NCBI GenBank assembly: GCA_024695285.1
Contig: JAILIM010000023.1
Location: 1 to 64,000, forward strand
DNA: 64,000 nucleotides
Reading direction: 5' to 3'
Source: Bacteroidales bacterium
Lineage (GTDB): Bacteria > Bacteroidota > Bacteroidia > Bacteroidales > UBA932
Shown: in pieces, positions 36,001 through 44,174 of the stretch
How the letters are laid out: each line of letters opens with the position of its first letter
Position numbering within the stretch: position 1 is the first letter of the stretch
Notes under the pieces: model-generated
What the model saw: the letters and a program-made list of their open reading frames with translations, nothing else
Database searches by the model: none
Told to the model about the DNA's origin: nothing
Translations under genes and position numbers: made by a program

Positions 36001-36713
36001 AGCAGCAATTTCATTATTGTTTTGGGGTTGGCGCCGGGGAGGCTTTCCCGGACTTTATCGACCAGCAGGCGGAGGGATTCTTCGGGGGTCCGGTCCACGT
36101 CGAGGCTGCGCAGGCCTTCGCCTGGGAAGCCGGCGAGCCCGACGAAATCGCCTTCCGTGCAGAACAGGGATTCTGGGGTGCAGAAAGAGGCTGTCTGCCA
36201 GCCGTTGTAGTGGAGGTCGGGGCCGCGGTAGACCCGGAGCAGGTCGCCGGTGACCAGGTGCGTCTGCCACTGGAGCTTGGCGATGGCGGCGTCGGCGGCG
36301 CTTTTCTTGGCGCCGAGCAGCTGCCGCACCTCGCGGATGCTGATGGAGCCGTGCTCCCCAACGAAATCCAGGATGGCCTGCCCGGCTGCATCGGGGCGGC
36401 ACTTCGCGAGAGACCGGCGGTAGTTGCGCAGTTCGCGATACCAGTCCACGGTCGCGAAAGCGGCCTTGTGCGCGCCCAGAAACTTGCCGTAGGCGATGTC
36501 GCCGCTGCGCACCACCTCGATCTTCCAGTCCCAGGGCCCCAGGTTTTCGTCGGTGAACCAGCAGTCGGCCGGGGTATGCTCCTCGACCGACCAGCCCGGC
36601 ACGGCGTTCTCGAAGAACGGCACTATGCCCAGCGACTTGACCAGCCCGTACATTGATTCCGGGCTGCGGACCTCCGGCTTCAGGCCGGCGCAGTTCTGCC
36701 TGTCTATCGACAT
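35997..36713 (-). CDS. AlkZ-related winged-helix protein
   Basis: A 238-residue protein starting MSIDRQNCAGLKPEVRSPES. The start at 36713 is preferred over the far upstream ATG at 37061, because that region is covered by the divergent GDPD gene. The middle (WFTDENLGPWDWKIE, RSGDIAYGKFLGAHKAAF) and the winged-helix part (about 120-175, GSISIREVRQLLGAKKSAADAAIAKLQ) recall the AlkZ/YcaQ-related short proteins of Bacteroidota and Firmicutes. True AlkZ enzymes are DNA glycosylases acting on crosslinks, but this short form lacks much of that fold, so I do not claim activity. Confidence 0.6.
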   Translation of the reverse strand: MSIDRQNCAGLKPEVRSPESMYGLVKSLGIVPFFENAVPGWSVEEHTPADCWFTDENLGPWDWKIEVVRSGDIAYGKFLGAHKAAFATVDWYRELRNYRRSLAKCRPDAAGQAILDFVGEHGSISIREVRQLLGAKKSAADAAIAKLQWQTHLVTGDLLRVYRGPDLHYNGWQTASFCTPESLFCTEGDFVGLAGFPGEGLRSLDVDRTPEESLRLLVDKVRESLPGANPKTIMKLLL

Positions 36714-36717
36714 AGGG

Positions 36718-36768
36718 CAAAAATACAAATAATCTCTTACCGGAGATGCTGAAAAAAGATTATTTTTG
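36718..36768. promoter_or_regulatory. Divergent promoter region (AlkZ-like gene / GDPD gene)
   Basis: A minus-strand TATTTTTG (36718-36725) faces the AlkZ-like gene and a plus-strand TATTTTTG (36761-36768) faces the GDPD gene, 21 bp before its ATG. Both match TAnnTTTG. No convincing -33 boxes were seen for either. Confidence 0.45.
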
Positions 36769-36789
36769 CAGTAACCAATCTGTGATAGT

Positions 36790-37569
36790 ATGAAGAAGAC
36801 TATTTCGGCGCTGCTGCTCGCCGCCCTGCTGCTGGCCTCCTGCACCGCTCCCAAGACCCACCCCAAGGTGCTGGCCCATAGAGGCCTTCGCAGCACCGGG
36901 ACCGAATTCACCACCGACGAGAACTCACTGGAAGCGCTGAGGCGCGCACAGGAAAGGGGAGTGGACGGCTGCGAGTTCGACGTGCACATGACGGCCGACA
37001 GCCAGCTGGTCATACGCCACGACGCCAAGATAACCCCCACGCTCCACTGCCAGAAGAGCACCTTCGACGAGATACGGGCCTACCGGCTGCCTTTCGGCAA
37101 CCAGATCCCTACCCTCCACGAGTGGCTGGTCCAGGCTAAGGAAACCCCGCAAATCCTTCAGATGCTGGAGATTAAGTCCCACGCCAACCAGCAGGTGGAG
37201 AACATAGTGGTGAAGAAATGCCTTGAAGAAGTCAAGGCCCTGGACATGCTCGACCAGATGTATTTCCTGTCGTTCAAGCCCCAGACCTGCGACGAGGTCC
37301 TGCGCCTCGAGCCGAAGGCCCGCGTGCTGCTGAATTCCAGCAGCCTCCACAATTCCCTGCCGCCCTCGGAAGTGGCCGCAAGGGGTTACACCGCAGCGTC
37401 CTACAGCGTAGAGGTGTTCCTGAACCATCCCGAATGGATCCCGGAGTTCAGGGAGAAGGGGATAGAGACCTTCTTCTGGATGGTCAACAGCGTGTATCTC
37501 AGGGACATAGCCGAGAAGCTCGGCGTCGACTGGGTGACCACGGATTTCTATGACGTCGTAGGTTATTAG
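36790..37569 (+). CDS. Glycerophosphodiester phosphodiesterase lipoprotein
   Basis: A 259-residue lipoprotein (lipobox LLASC, Cys about 18). It hydrolyses glycerophosphodiesters to glycerol-3-phosphate and an alcohol. The GDPD motifs are present in order: VLAHRGLRS, DENSLEAL, GCEFDVHMTAD, VIRHD, the metal site LEIKSH, and the late WMVNSVYLRD. Length fits the family. Periplasmic or surface location is inferred from the lipobox. It is another phosphodiesterase in a window rich in them, close to the NAGPA-type enzyme. Confidence 0.9.
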   Translation: MKKTISALLLAALLLASCTAPKTHPKVLAHRGLRSTGTEFTTDENSLEALRRAQERGVDGCEFDVHMTADSQLVIRHDAKITPTLHCQKSTFDEIRAYRLPFGNQIPTLHEWLVQAKETPQILQMLEIKSHANQQVENIVVKKCLEEVKALDMLDQMYFLSFKPQTCDEVLRLEPKARVLLNSSSLHNSLPPSEVAARGYTAASYSVEVFLNHPEWIPEFREKGIETFFWMVNSVYLRDIAEKLGVDWVTTDFYDVVGY

Positions 37570-37573
37570 ACGT

Positions 37574-37779
37574 ATGAAAATAGTTTGCGTGGGCGATACT
37601 TACGTCACGCCCGGAATGATGCGAGAGGGCGTTACCCCTTCTGCAGCGGCACCGGGGAGGCTTTTCCGGAGTTCGTGCCGCTGGAACAGCTGCTTAAGAA
37701 ATCCGACGCCCCCGCCTTCGCAATAAAGAACTATCTGGGATACCTTTCCGGCCAGCCCCTCCGCTTCCGCGTGAACTAA
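37574..37779 (+). pseudogene. Remnant of a D-2-hydroxyacid dehydrogenase gene
   Basis: From 37574 one frame reads MKIVCVGDTYVTPGMMREGV, like the N-terminus of D-isomer-specific 2-hydroxyacid dehydrogenases. From about 37640 another frame reads EAFPEFVPLEQLLKK and ends AIKNYLGYLSGQPLRFRVN, like the C-terminus of the same family (AxxNLxxYLxGxPLRNVV). About 250 codons between them are missing and the frames differ, so this is a decayed gene with an internal deletion. Its last four bases overlap the lysA stop (convergent). Confidence 0.6.
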
Positions 37780-38921
37780 ATCAGCAGCGACTCCGGCAGC
37801 GGCCGGCAGTTGTAGCGGGAGGCCATGGCTTCACCGTAGGCGCCCGCGGAGCGCAGGGCGATGAAGTCGCCGCGGCTGCAGCTGTTCAGCACAACCCCTT
37901 TTCCGAACACGTCCGAGCTCTCGCACACGGGCCCGACGACGTCGTACTTCGCCTCCGGCCCGTCGGAACTGATGTTCTCGATGCGGTGGTAGGCGTGGTA
38001 GAGCGCAGGGCGTATGAGCTCCGTCATGCTGGCGTCCAGGACGGCGAACTGCTTATGCAGGCCGTCCTTGACGTAAAGCACGCGCGAGATCAGCGAGCCG
38101 CACGGGGCCACGATGCTGCGGCCGGGCTCGAAATGCACGGGGCACTTGCAGTCCAGATGCCGCTTGAACACGTCGAAGTACCCCTTGAAATCGGCCACCG
38201 GCAGGTGGTTGGGGTGCTCGTAGTCTATACCCAGGCCGCCGCCCACGTTTACATCCTGCAGCTTGATGCCGAGCTGCGATAGCCGGCGTGTGCATTCATT
38301 TATACGGTTGCACAGGGCCACGAAGTCGCTCATGTCCAGGATCTGCGAACCGATGTGGAAATGGATGCCGCGTAAGTCCAGGCCGGGGAGGCTCTGCGCC
38401 AGCGCGATGGTGTCCGGCAGCACGGAATGGTGGATGCCGAACTTGTTCTCGGCAAGGCCGGTGGTGATGTTGGCGTGGGTGTGGGCGCCGACGTCGGGGT
38501 TGACGCGTATGCTGATGGGAGCGCGCTTGCCGGCTGCAAGTGCCAGTTCGTTGATTACGGCCATCTCGGCGGTGGACTCCACGTTGAAGCGGCCGATCCC
38601 TGCGTCGAGGCCGAGCTGGATCTCATCGTCCCGCTTGCCGACGCCTGCGAACACGATGGACTGCGGCCTGAAGCCGGCGGCAAGGGCGGCGCTGACCTCT
38701 CCGCCGCTGACGCAGTCGGCGCCCAGGCCCGCCTCCGCTATTATCCGCAGCAGCGCGGGGTTGGCGTTCGCCTTGACGGCGTAGTGGACCTGCCACGTAG
38801 GGCGGTCGGCGAGCTGCCGTTTCACTTCTCCGAGGGTCTGCCGAAGCAGGGCGGTGTCGTAGAAGTAGAAAGGCGTCCGCCTGTCCTTGAACAGGTGGAG
38901 CGGAAAACTACCCTTAACCAT
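37776..38921 (-). CDS. lysA: Diaminopimelate decarboxylase
   Basis: A 381-residue PLP enzyme of the alanine-racemase fold (type IV) that converts meso-diaminopimelate to lysine. The PLP lysine is in HYAVKANANP (about residue 50). GIHFHIGSQI, VNVGGGLGIDY and the PVCESSD segment, which supplies the catalytic Cys, are all present, as is the C-terminal YGEAMASRYN. It overlaps lysC upstream by 8 bp, giving a two-gene operon for the first and last steps of lysine synthesis. The length is slightly short but all core motifs are present. Confidence 0.95.
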   Translation of the reverse strand: MVKGSFPLHLFKDRRTPFYFYDTALLRQTLGEVKRQLADRPTWQVHYAVKANANPALLRIIAEAGLGADCVSGGEVSAALAAGFRPQSIVFAGVGKRDDEIQLGLDAGIGRFNVESTAEMAVINELALAAGKRAPISIRVNPDVGAHTHANITTGLAENKFGIHHSVLPDTIALAQSLPGLDLRGIHFHIGSQILDMSDFVALCNRINECTRRLSQLGIKLQDVNVGGGLGIDYEHPNHLPVADFKGYFDVFKRHLDCKCPVHFEPGRSIVAPCGSLISRVLYVKDGLHKQFAVLDASMTELIRPALYHAYHRIENISSDGPEAKYDVVGPVCESSDVFGKGVVLNSCSRGDFIALRSAGAYGEAMASRYNCRPLPESLLI

Positions 38922-40269
38922 TGCTGAAAAGCTTGCTGCTGAGGGCCCGGAGCGCCGCCGCCTTGTCTTCCTCCCGGACCAGGAATGAAATGTTGTAGTT
39001 GCTTCCGCCGTAGGAAACCATGCGCACGGGAATGTCCTTCAGGGCGTCCATGGCACGGGCTTCGAAGCCGCGGTTGTTCCAGTCCATGTCGCCGACCACG
39101 CATATGATGCACATGTCGAGGTCCACGCTCACGGTGCCGTATTGCTTGAGGTCGTGCACTATCTCGTTGAGGTAGCGGGTGTCGTCTATGGTCAGGGACA
39201 CGCCCACCTCGGAAGTGCAGATCATGTCGATGGAGGTGTGGTAGCTTTCGAAGATTTCGAACACCTTGCGCAGGAAACCGTGGGCCTGGAGCATGCGGGA
39301 GGACTTTATCTTTATGGCGGTGATGTTGTCCTTGGCGGCGACGGCCTTGATGGCTCCGGCGTCGGGGGTGTTGTCTATCAGGGTCCCGAGGGCTTGCGGG
39401 TCAGTGGTGTTGAGCACGCGCACCGGGACGTTGGCGTAACGGGCCGGCAGTATACAGGTGGGGTGCAGTATCCGTGAACCGAAATAGGTGAGCTCGGCGG
39501 CTTCTTCGAAATTGAGGTGGCGCACTGGAGCCGTGCCTTCGACTATGCGGGGGTCGCTGTCGTGGAGGCCGTCGATGTTGGTCCAAAGCTGTATCTCTTC
39601 GGCCTGGATGGCTGCGCCGATCAGGCATGCAGTGAGGTCCGAGCCGCCGCGCCCGAGGTTGTCGATTTCTTCCCGGGCATTCATGCATATGTAGCCTTCG
39701 GTCAGATAGATATCTGCGTCCGGAGCGGAGTCGATGAGCTTTTTCAGGGATGATTTGATGGCGTCTGCGTCGGGCTCGCCGTTGGTGTCGGTGCGCATGA
39801 AGGAGAGGGCGGGGAGTAGTTGGACCTTTATTCCGCGCTCCTCCAGGAGGGTTGCCATCAGGCAGGACGACAGTAGTTCGCCCTGTGCCATGATGATGCG
39901 CTCCTGAACTTCGGTGAACAACTCCTTGGAGCAGGCGGTGATGCTGCCGAAGACGGCTTCGGCGTAGTCCTGCGCCTTCTTTTTGGATGCTTCTTTGTCG
40001 AAGAGTCCGCTGATTACGCCGGCGTACTTTTTCCTGAGGGCTGCGATGGTGTCGCGTGTGCCTTCAGGATTGCGGTTGTAGATGTAGCCGGCGATTTCGG
40101 ATAGCGAATCCGTGGTCCCGGCCATGGCGGAAACCACTACTATGTTCTTGCGGGGAATGCCGTTCCCGGCTGCTTTGGCGCTTTCTGCCGCTGCGCTGAT
40201 TATGGACGCCGATTCCCTGAAGCGCTCAGCGCTCCCCAGCGACGCGCCACCGATTTTCAATACTTTCAT
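38914..40269 (-). CDS. lysC: Aspartate kinase
   Basis: A 451-residue monofunctional aspartokinase. The kinase domain begins MKVLKIGGASLGS and contains GRGGSDLTA; two ACT domains follow (about 300-450, with IKIKSSRMLQAHGFLRKVFE and MVSYGGSNYNIS), the site where lysine or threonine feeds back. The second residue block KIGGAS differs from the usual KFGGTS, but the Lys and Gly are kept. It phosphorylates aspartate as the first step toward lysine, threonine and methionine. Next to lysA it most likely serves lysine/diaminopimelate synthesis. Confidence 0.94.
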   Translation of the reverse strand: MKVLKIGGASLGSAERFRESASIISAAAESAKAAGNGIPRKNIVVVSAMAGTTDSLSEIAGYIYNRNPEGTRDTIAALRKKYAGVISGLFDKEASKKKAQDYAEAVFGSITACSKELFTEVQERIIMAQGELLSSCLMATLLEERGIKVQLLPALSFMRTDTNGEPDADAIKSSLKKLIDSAPDADIYLTEGYICMNAREEIDNLGRGGSDLTACLIGAAIQAEEIQLWTNIDGLHDSDPRIVEGTAPVRHLNFEEAAELTYFGSRILHPTCILPARYANVPVRVLNTTDPQALGTLIDNTPDAGAIKAVAAKDNITAIKIKSSRMLQAHGFLRKVFEIFESYHTSIDMICTSEVGVSLTIDDTRYLNEIVHDLKQYGTVSVDLDMCIICVVGDMDWNNRGFEARAMDALKDIPVRMVSYGGSNYNISFLVREEDKAAALRALSSKLFSNG

Positions 40270-40363
40270 TTCGAATTCTTTAACCTGACAAGTTTAGCGA
40301 ATTCTTCCGAATAAACCAAATAGTTGAAGCGTGAAATGTAACTCGCTAGTAATCAATGCAAAC

Positions 40364-40396
40364 AAAAAAACCGATTGCGCTTTTTGGAGCAATCGG
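40364..40396 (-). terminator. Rho-independent terminator after the four-gene envelope operon
   Basis: Stem CCGATTGC / GCAATCGG (40371-40378 with 40389-40396), followed on the minus strand by seven T. It lies about 115 bp after the stop of the 179-residue lipoprotein and about 95 bp before lysC. It could also act as an attenuator for lysC, but I saw no antiterminator pairing or lysine-rich leader peptide. The rest of 40397-40511 shows nothing. Confidence 0.75.
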
Positions 40397-40511
40397 ATTT
40401 ATGCATATTGCTGAGGTTTAGCAAGTTATGTCTCACGCCTCCAGAGCCAGTTATGGGCCAGTGAGGGGGAAGCGAAGGTGGAGCGAGCCAACCAATACCT
40501 CCGGAACTGGA

Positions 40512-41051
40512 TTATTGGAGGCCGAGGTCGAGGTTGCGGGGCTTGACCCTGTCGTAGATGGTAAGGGTGCCTTTGCGAATCTGGAGCTGGCTGCCGTCGG
40601 AGGCGGAGAGGTCGAATTCGAAATCCAAGGTGTAGGAGATGTCGGGAAGGATGCTCCTGTTGAATTCAATCCACCCCTGGCTGCACTTGAATCTTTTCCC
40701 GTCGCTAAGCCATCCGAAAGAGACATCAAGGAACTCTTCGTTCCTGACAAAGCTGTATTTCTGCCCCTCTTCGAACGGTCCACCGGTTGTGGCAAACTGC
40801 AACTTGAAGCCCATATCCTTATAGTTGAACCGGAACACGACGCGTCCGTCGTTCCTTATGAAGAATTCAGGCACCGAGTATTCCATTTCCACCGGATACG
40901 TGTCTTCGCCGCATTTGTGGCTATAGCTCTTTCCGTTGCATTTGAGCGTCACCTTCCAACGGGGCAGGGCCTGTTTGATAACTATGGCGCACGAAGATGC
41001 CAGGCACATCGAGAGCGCCAGGACCAATAATATGAGCGGACGGTTTTTCAT
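40512..41051 (-). CDS. Lipoprotein of unknown function (paralogue of 41048-41614)
   Basis: A 179-residue protein with a lipobox-type signal (LASSC). The C-terminal half, with GWIEFNRSI then DFEFDLSASDGSQLQIRKG, is similar to the neighbour (GWFSLQRYS then HFEFTGKGANGTFELTDG), so the two are paralogues that probably share a beta-sandwich fold. Its start overlaps the neighbour's stop as ATGA. Last gene of an operon of four envelope proteins. No family recognised. Confidence 0.68.
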   Translation of the reverse strand: MKNRPLILLVLALSMCLASSCAIVIKQALPRWKVTLKCNGKSYSHKCGEDTYPVEMEYSVPEFFIRNDGRVVFRFNYKDMGFKLQFATTGGPFEEGQKYSFVRNEEFLDVSFGWLSDGKRFKCSQGWIEFNRSILPDISYTLDFEFDLSASDGSQLQIRKGTLTIYDRVKPRNLDLGLQ

Positions 41052-41614
41052 TGTGCGGCTTCGTCAACGATAAGTTTACGGCTGTCGATATACTGGAACC
41101 TCCGGCCCATTTCGATGCGTCCGTCGGTCAGCTCAAAAGTGCCGTTTGCTCCCTTCCCGGTGAATTCAAAATGCACTTCGTAGCAGCAATAAGGATTCTT
41201 GGAATAGCGTTGCAGGCTGAACCAGCCGTTGACAAACCATACACATTCAGACCCCACATACACATAGTTTCCCGGCTTTAAGCCTTCTTCACCCACTTCG
41301 AACAAATACCGTTTCTCATTTACGAACACCTTTTTATCGGATTTGAGCTTCAGCGACAGGGATTTAAGCTGCAATTCGAAACAGGCAACGGTATCATTTG
41401 GGGTGCATTCCTGCCACAGCCCCCTGCCGAAACTGAGAGGCTGGAAAGAATCACCTAAAATATCGTTAATAATCCTTCCCCAATCTTCAAAACACACCTG
41501 CTCCCCGTCAATTTTGTACTCCATGCTCACGCAAGGCTCGCCTGTGTAGTCGTCGTGCGTTTTGCATGCGGACAGGCAGAACAACGTGAGAAGCAGTATG
41601 AAGATTCTTTTCAT
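41048..41614 (-). CDS. Lipoprotein of unknown function
   Basis: A 188-residue lipoprotein (lipobox LSAC). Rich in beta-strand patterns and cysteines (for example SKNPYCCYEV). It is paralogous to the 179-residue protein downstream, with which it overlaps by 4 bp, and starts one base after the stop of the barrel-like protein upstream. Co-expression and perhaps a complex with the others is likely. No family recognised. Confidence 0.68.
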   Translation of the reverse strand: MKRIFILLLTLFCLSACKTHDDYTGEPCVSMEYKIDGEQVCFEDWGRIINDILGDSFQPLSFGRGLWQECTPNDTVACFELQLKSLSLKLKSDKKVFVNEKRYLFEVGEEGLKPGNYVYVGSECVWFVNGWFSLQRYSKNPYCCYEVHFEFTGKGANGTFELTDGRIEMGRRFQYIDSRKLIVDEAAQ

Positions 41615-41615
41615 A

Positions 41616-42356
41616 TCAGAACGCGCATTTCAGACCAAAGCTCACGAATCCAAGCGTGCCTATTCCCAGTTCAGCGAAAAAGTTACAGTTCTTCAATGCT
41701 GTATGGACGTCCACGCCCAGTGGTGAGACCTCCCATGCAAAGGGAGAATACCCGATGTATTTTAAGAACAGCACACTGGGATTGGTAGAATTGGATTTTT
41801 CCAGCAGGCCCGCATATTCATTGAAAAAATCCATGTCGTCAGACATAGATTCAAACTTGCCGTTTTTAAATGTCGCGGCAAATGTATTGTGGTATCCTGC
41901 AGCCAGTTTCGAATACATGCGAAGGATGCCATTATCAAGCCAGCAGTATTTGACCACCGGAGCGATGCTGGTTCTCCCGACAACTACAGTCGGCAGTGCG
42001 GAAACGATATCCGCACAGGCTAGCGCTCCGACAGAGAGTCGGTCGTTTATCCATCTGTCATATTCAATGCTTGGCCCGGGAATTATGATGGGAATGAAAA
42101 GATATATGTTTCCGCCAATCAAGGAGCCGAGCAGGGAGACAATCATGCCGCCGGCAACTCCTCCATACTGCATGACTGTGCCTAAAGATAAGCCGAGATC
42201 GATTTCATTTCTGGGGAAAGACTGTCCTACCGGCACCTCGTCAGCCTCGGCAAGTTCTTGAATAGCAGACTGATCCGAAGCCTCGGGCTGCTCCTGGCCC
42301 AATGCCAGGACCCCGAATGCAAGTACAAATAATGAAACTATTATTAGTTTTTTCAC
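41616..42356 (-). CDS. Probable outer membrane beta-barrel protein
   Basis: A 246-residue protein with a signal peptide (about 1-20, LALGQ), a polar N-terminal stretch, and alternating hydrophobic patterns ending in GTLGFVSFGLKCAF, a terminal aromatic residue being usual for outer membrane barrels. NEIDLGLSLGTV also looks like a first strand. Partner of the two lipoproteins downstream and a small soluble protein upstream. No named family. Confidence 0.6.
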   Translation of the reverse strand: MKKLIIVSLFVLAFGVLALGQEQPEASDQSAIQELAEADEVPVGQSFPRNEIDLGLSLGTVMQYGGVAGGMIVSLLGSLIGGNIYLFIPIIIPGPSIEYDRWINDRLSVGALACADIVSALPTVVVGRTSIAPVVKYCWLDNGILRMYSKLAAGYHNTFAATFKNGKFESMSDDMDFFNEYAGLLEKSNSTNPSVLFLKYIGYSPFAWEVSPLGVDVHTALKNCNFFAELGIGTLGFVSFGLKCAF

Positions 42357-42664
42357 TTTTTACGGTTCCATTCCAGGAGGAAGGCCTCCAGCTCCTTGTT
42401 TTTAAGGACTTGCTCGTAGCAGGAGAGGGGGAGTTCGTCGGATATCTTCTCGAGGTCGCAACCGACGAGGAAGTCCTTGGGGAGGTCTTCGCGAAATTCG
42501 CCTCCGCCGCAGTTGCCTGCGGATATGCCGGGGGTGAAAATCTGCTTCTCGATAAAGGGCGTTCCGTCATCCCTGATGCACAGGTAGTAGACGGTGTTCT
42601 CGTAGTAGCCGTCCATCTCAAAGTGCTTGGTGCACATCCTGATTTGTTTAACAGTTTTGCTCAT
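42353..42664 (-). CDS. 103-residue protein of unknown function
   Basis: Starts MSKTVKQIRMCTKHFEMDGYY. The start at 42664 is chosen because a TAnnTTTG-type box (TACTTTTG, 42673-42680 on the minus strand) sits 8 bp upstream; the ATG at 42946 lies inside the divergent lipoprotein gene. Not secreted by appearance; the C-terminus is charged and helical (YEQVLKNKELEAFLLEWNRKK). First gene of the four-gene operon, with a 4-bp overlap into the barrel-like gene. No family recognised. Confidence 0.6.
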   Translation of the reverse strand: MSKTVKQIRMCTKHFEMDGYYENTVYYLCIRDDGTPFIEKQIFTPGISAGNCGGGEFREDLPKDFLVGCDLEKISDELPLSCYEQVLKNKELEAFLLEWNRKK

Positions 42665-42770
42665 ATCAGCACCAAAAGTATAAAAAATACCCGACAATCC
42701 GGCTGATAACATAAAATAATTGTGTATCTTGGACCACTGTTCAATAATAGACACCAACACCAACCCGCTT

Positions 42771-43121
42771 ATGAAAAAGTTTTTATTTCTTGTGCTTTCA
42801 GTGTGCCTGATGGCCGCCTGCACATCAAACCTCCCCAAGCAGTTCACCGCCCTTGCCGACAAGGTTGAGAAGAACGGCGACAAATTCACGGAAGAGCAGT
42901 GGGAGAAAGTCAACGCCGAGTACGACAAACTCGTCGAGAAGTTCAACCAGGAAGGCGAGAAGCTCAGCGATGAGCAGCGCCAGGAAATCAGCTCCGCGAT
43001 GGGCCGCTACCAGGGTGCAGTCCTCAAGGCCGGCATCAAGCAGATCGGCAGCGCACTGGACGAAGCAGTTGAAGGCGCCAAGGGCTTTCTGGAGGGCCTG
43101 GGAGGCAAACAGGAAGAGTAG
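42771..43121 (+). CDS. Small helical lipoprotein (DUF6565-like)
   Basis: A 116-residue lipoprotein (lipobox MAAC) whose mature part is amphipathic helix: VEKNGDKFTEEQWEKVNAEY and VEKFNQEGEKLSDEQRQEIS. The pattern matches short Bacteroidales lipoproteins of the DUF6565 type as I remember them. The start at 42771 gives MKKFLFLVLSV. It is 39 bp upstream of the secreted endonuclease, so they may be co-transcribed. Function unknown. Confidence 0.65.
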   Translation: MKKFLFLVLSVCLMAACTSNLPKQFTALADKVEKNGDKFTEEQWEKVNAEYDKLVEKFNQEGEKLSDEQRQEISSAMGRYQGAVLKAGIKQIGSALDEAVEGAKGFLEGLGGKQEE

Positions 43122-43160
43122 CCCTGCTCGCACAAAGCGCCTGCCAGGGCGTCCGACTGC

Positions 43161-44033
43161 ATGAAAAAACAGACTAAGAAAAAGACCCTCGCAGCGGCCG
43201 CAGTGCTTGTTGCGGGGGCCGTGTATTACATTGCCGGCGGTCCCGGGACAACAACTGAACCGCAGGCCCCTACCACTGAGCCGGCGACAACCGAAGCTCC
43301 TGCGGCCAAAACCAGGAAGAGCTCCGGCGCCACCAAGGCCATCGGCCTGGAAATCCCCGCATCCGCAGGCTCCGGCCGCATCGTCAAGCACGACGCCTAC
43401 GTGACTTCATACAACACGGAGACACTCATCCCGGACTGGGTTGCCTATGAACTCACGGCCGAGGAGGCGGGCGGGCGCAAGAAACGCGACGGTATCGAGT
43501 TCAAGATGGACCCAGACCTCCGCGGCTGCACCCAGGCCATGCGTGAGGACTACTCCAACTCCGGCTGGACCAAGGGGCACCTGATGCCCGCCGCCGATGC
43601 GGCCACCAGCACGTCCACGATGGAGGAAACCTTCTACTTCACCAACATCTGCCCGCAGAATGAAGTTCTCAATGCCGGCGACTGGCAGTTCCTTGAAAAG
43701 AAGGTACGCAGCTGGGCAAAGCGCTACGGAAGCATCTTCGTGGTCACCGGCCCCATCGTCGGCGACAACCGCTACGGCACCATTGGCGACCGTGACGTCG
43801 TGATCCCGGACGCCTTCTACAAGGCCCTGCTGGTGCGGCGCGACGACGGCTCCTACAGTTCCATAGCCTTCGTGATGGGCAATGACGACGACCGTTACTA
43901 CCTGAAAGACTGCAAGATGTCGGTCGATGAGCTGGAAGCGTTGACAGGCTTCGACTTCTTCCCCGGACTCGACGACAAGATAGAGGAAAAGGTCGAAAGC
44001 AAGATTAAACTGTCGGACTGGGGAATCAAATAG
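43161..44033 (+). CDS. DNA/RNA non-specific endonuclease (NUC1 family)
   Basis: A 290-residue protein with an N-terminal membrane segment (about 8-27), a Pro/Thr/Ala-rich linker (28-60) and the beta-beta-alpha-metal nuclease domain (about 75-270). The active-site block reads NSGWTKGHLMPAADA, with the general-base His in place of the usual DRGH, and the metal Asn is in FTNICPQNEVLNAGDW. The substitution of DR by TK is unusual but the His, Asn and Glu are kept, so activity is likely. Outer-envelope or periplasmic location fits nutrient or defence roles against free nucleic acid. Confidence 0.88.
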   Translation: MKKQTKKKTLAAAAVLVAGAVYYIAGGPGTTTEPQAPTTEPATTEAPAAKTRKSSGATKAIGLEIPASAGSGRIVKHDAYVTSYNTETLIPDWVAYELTAEEAGGRKKRDGIEFKMDPDLRGCTQAMREDYSNSGWTKGHLMPAADAATSTSTMEETFYFTNICPQNEVLNAGDWQFLEKKVRSWAKRYGSIFVVTGPIVGDNRYGTIGDRDVVIPDAFYKALLVRRDDGSYSSIAFVMGNDDDRYYLKDCKMSVDELEALTGFDFFPGLDDKIEEKVESKIKLSDWGIK

Positions 44034-44118
44034 ATTCTTCGCTTCGCTCAGAATGACAGGACAGGGATGCTCAGAATGACAGCATTAATGTCATACTGAG
44101 GCCGTAGGCCGAAGGATC
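44031..44118. repeat. Inverted repeat of the TCAGAATGACA family
   Basis: AGATTCTTCGCTTCGCTCAG followed by AATGACA (from about 44031) is mirrored by TGTCATACTGAGGCC and GAAGGATCT (to about 44118), with an extra inner copy CTCAGAATGACAG at 44070. The whole can fold into one long hairpin. Related short copies are at 10970-10993 and 34870-34983. Confidence 0.65.
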
Positions 44119-44123
44119 TAAAT

Positions 44124-44157
44124 AAAAAGGGTGACTGAAACGACAGCCACCCTTTTT
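44124..44157. terminator. Bidirectional terminator between convergent genes
   Basis: AAAAAGGGTG (44124-44133) pairs with CACCCTTTTT (44148-44157), so both strands show a stem then a T run. It serves the nuclease gene on the plus strand and the 342-residue lipoprotein gene on the minus strand. Confidence 0.85.
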
Positions 44158-44174
44158 AAGTATGTTTAACCCAA

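Noticed and set aside
35997..37061. The longer 354-residue version of the AlkZ-like protein
   Set aside because: The extra N-terminus lies antisense to the GDPD gene and across its promoter; the ATG at 36713 with a nearby -7 box is a better start.
40270..40400. A lysine riboswitch or attenuator before lysC
   Set aside because: The hairpin with a T run fits the end of the upstream operon. No aptamer-like set of helices or competing antiterminator could be traced.
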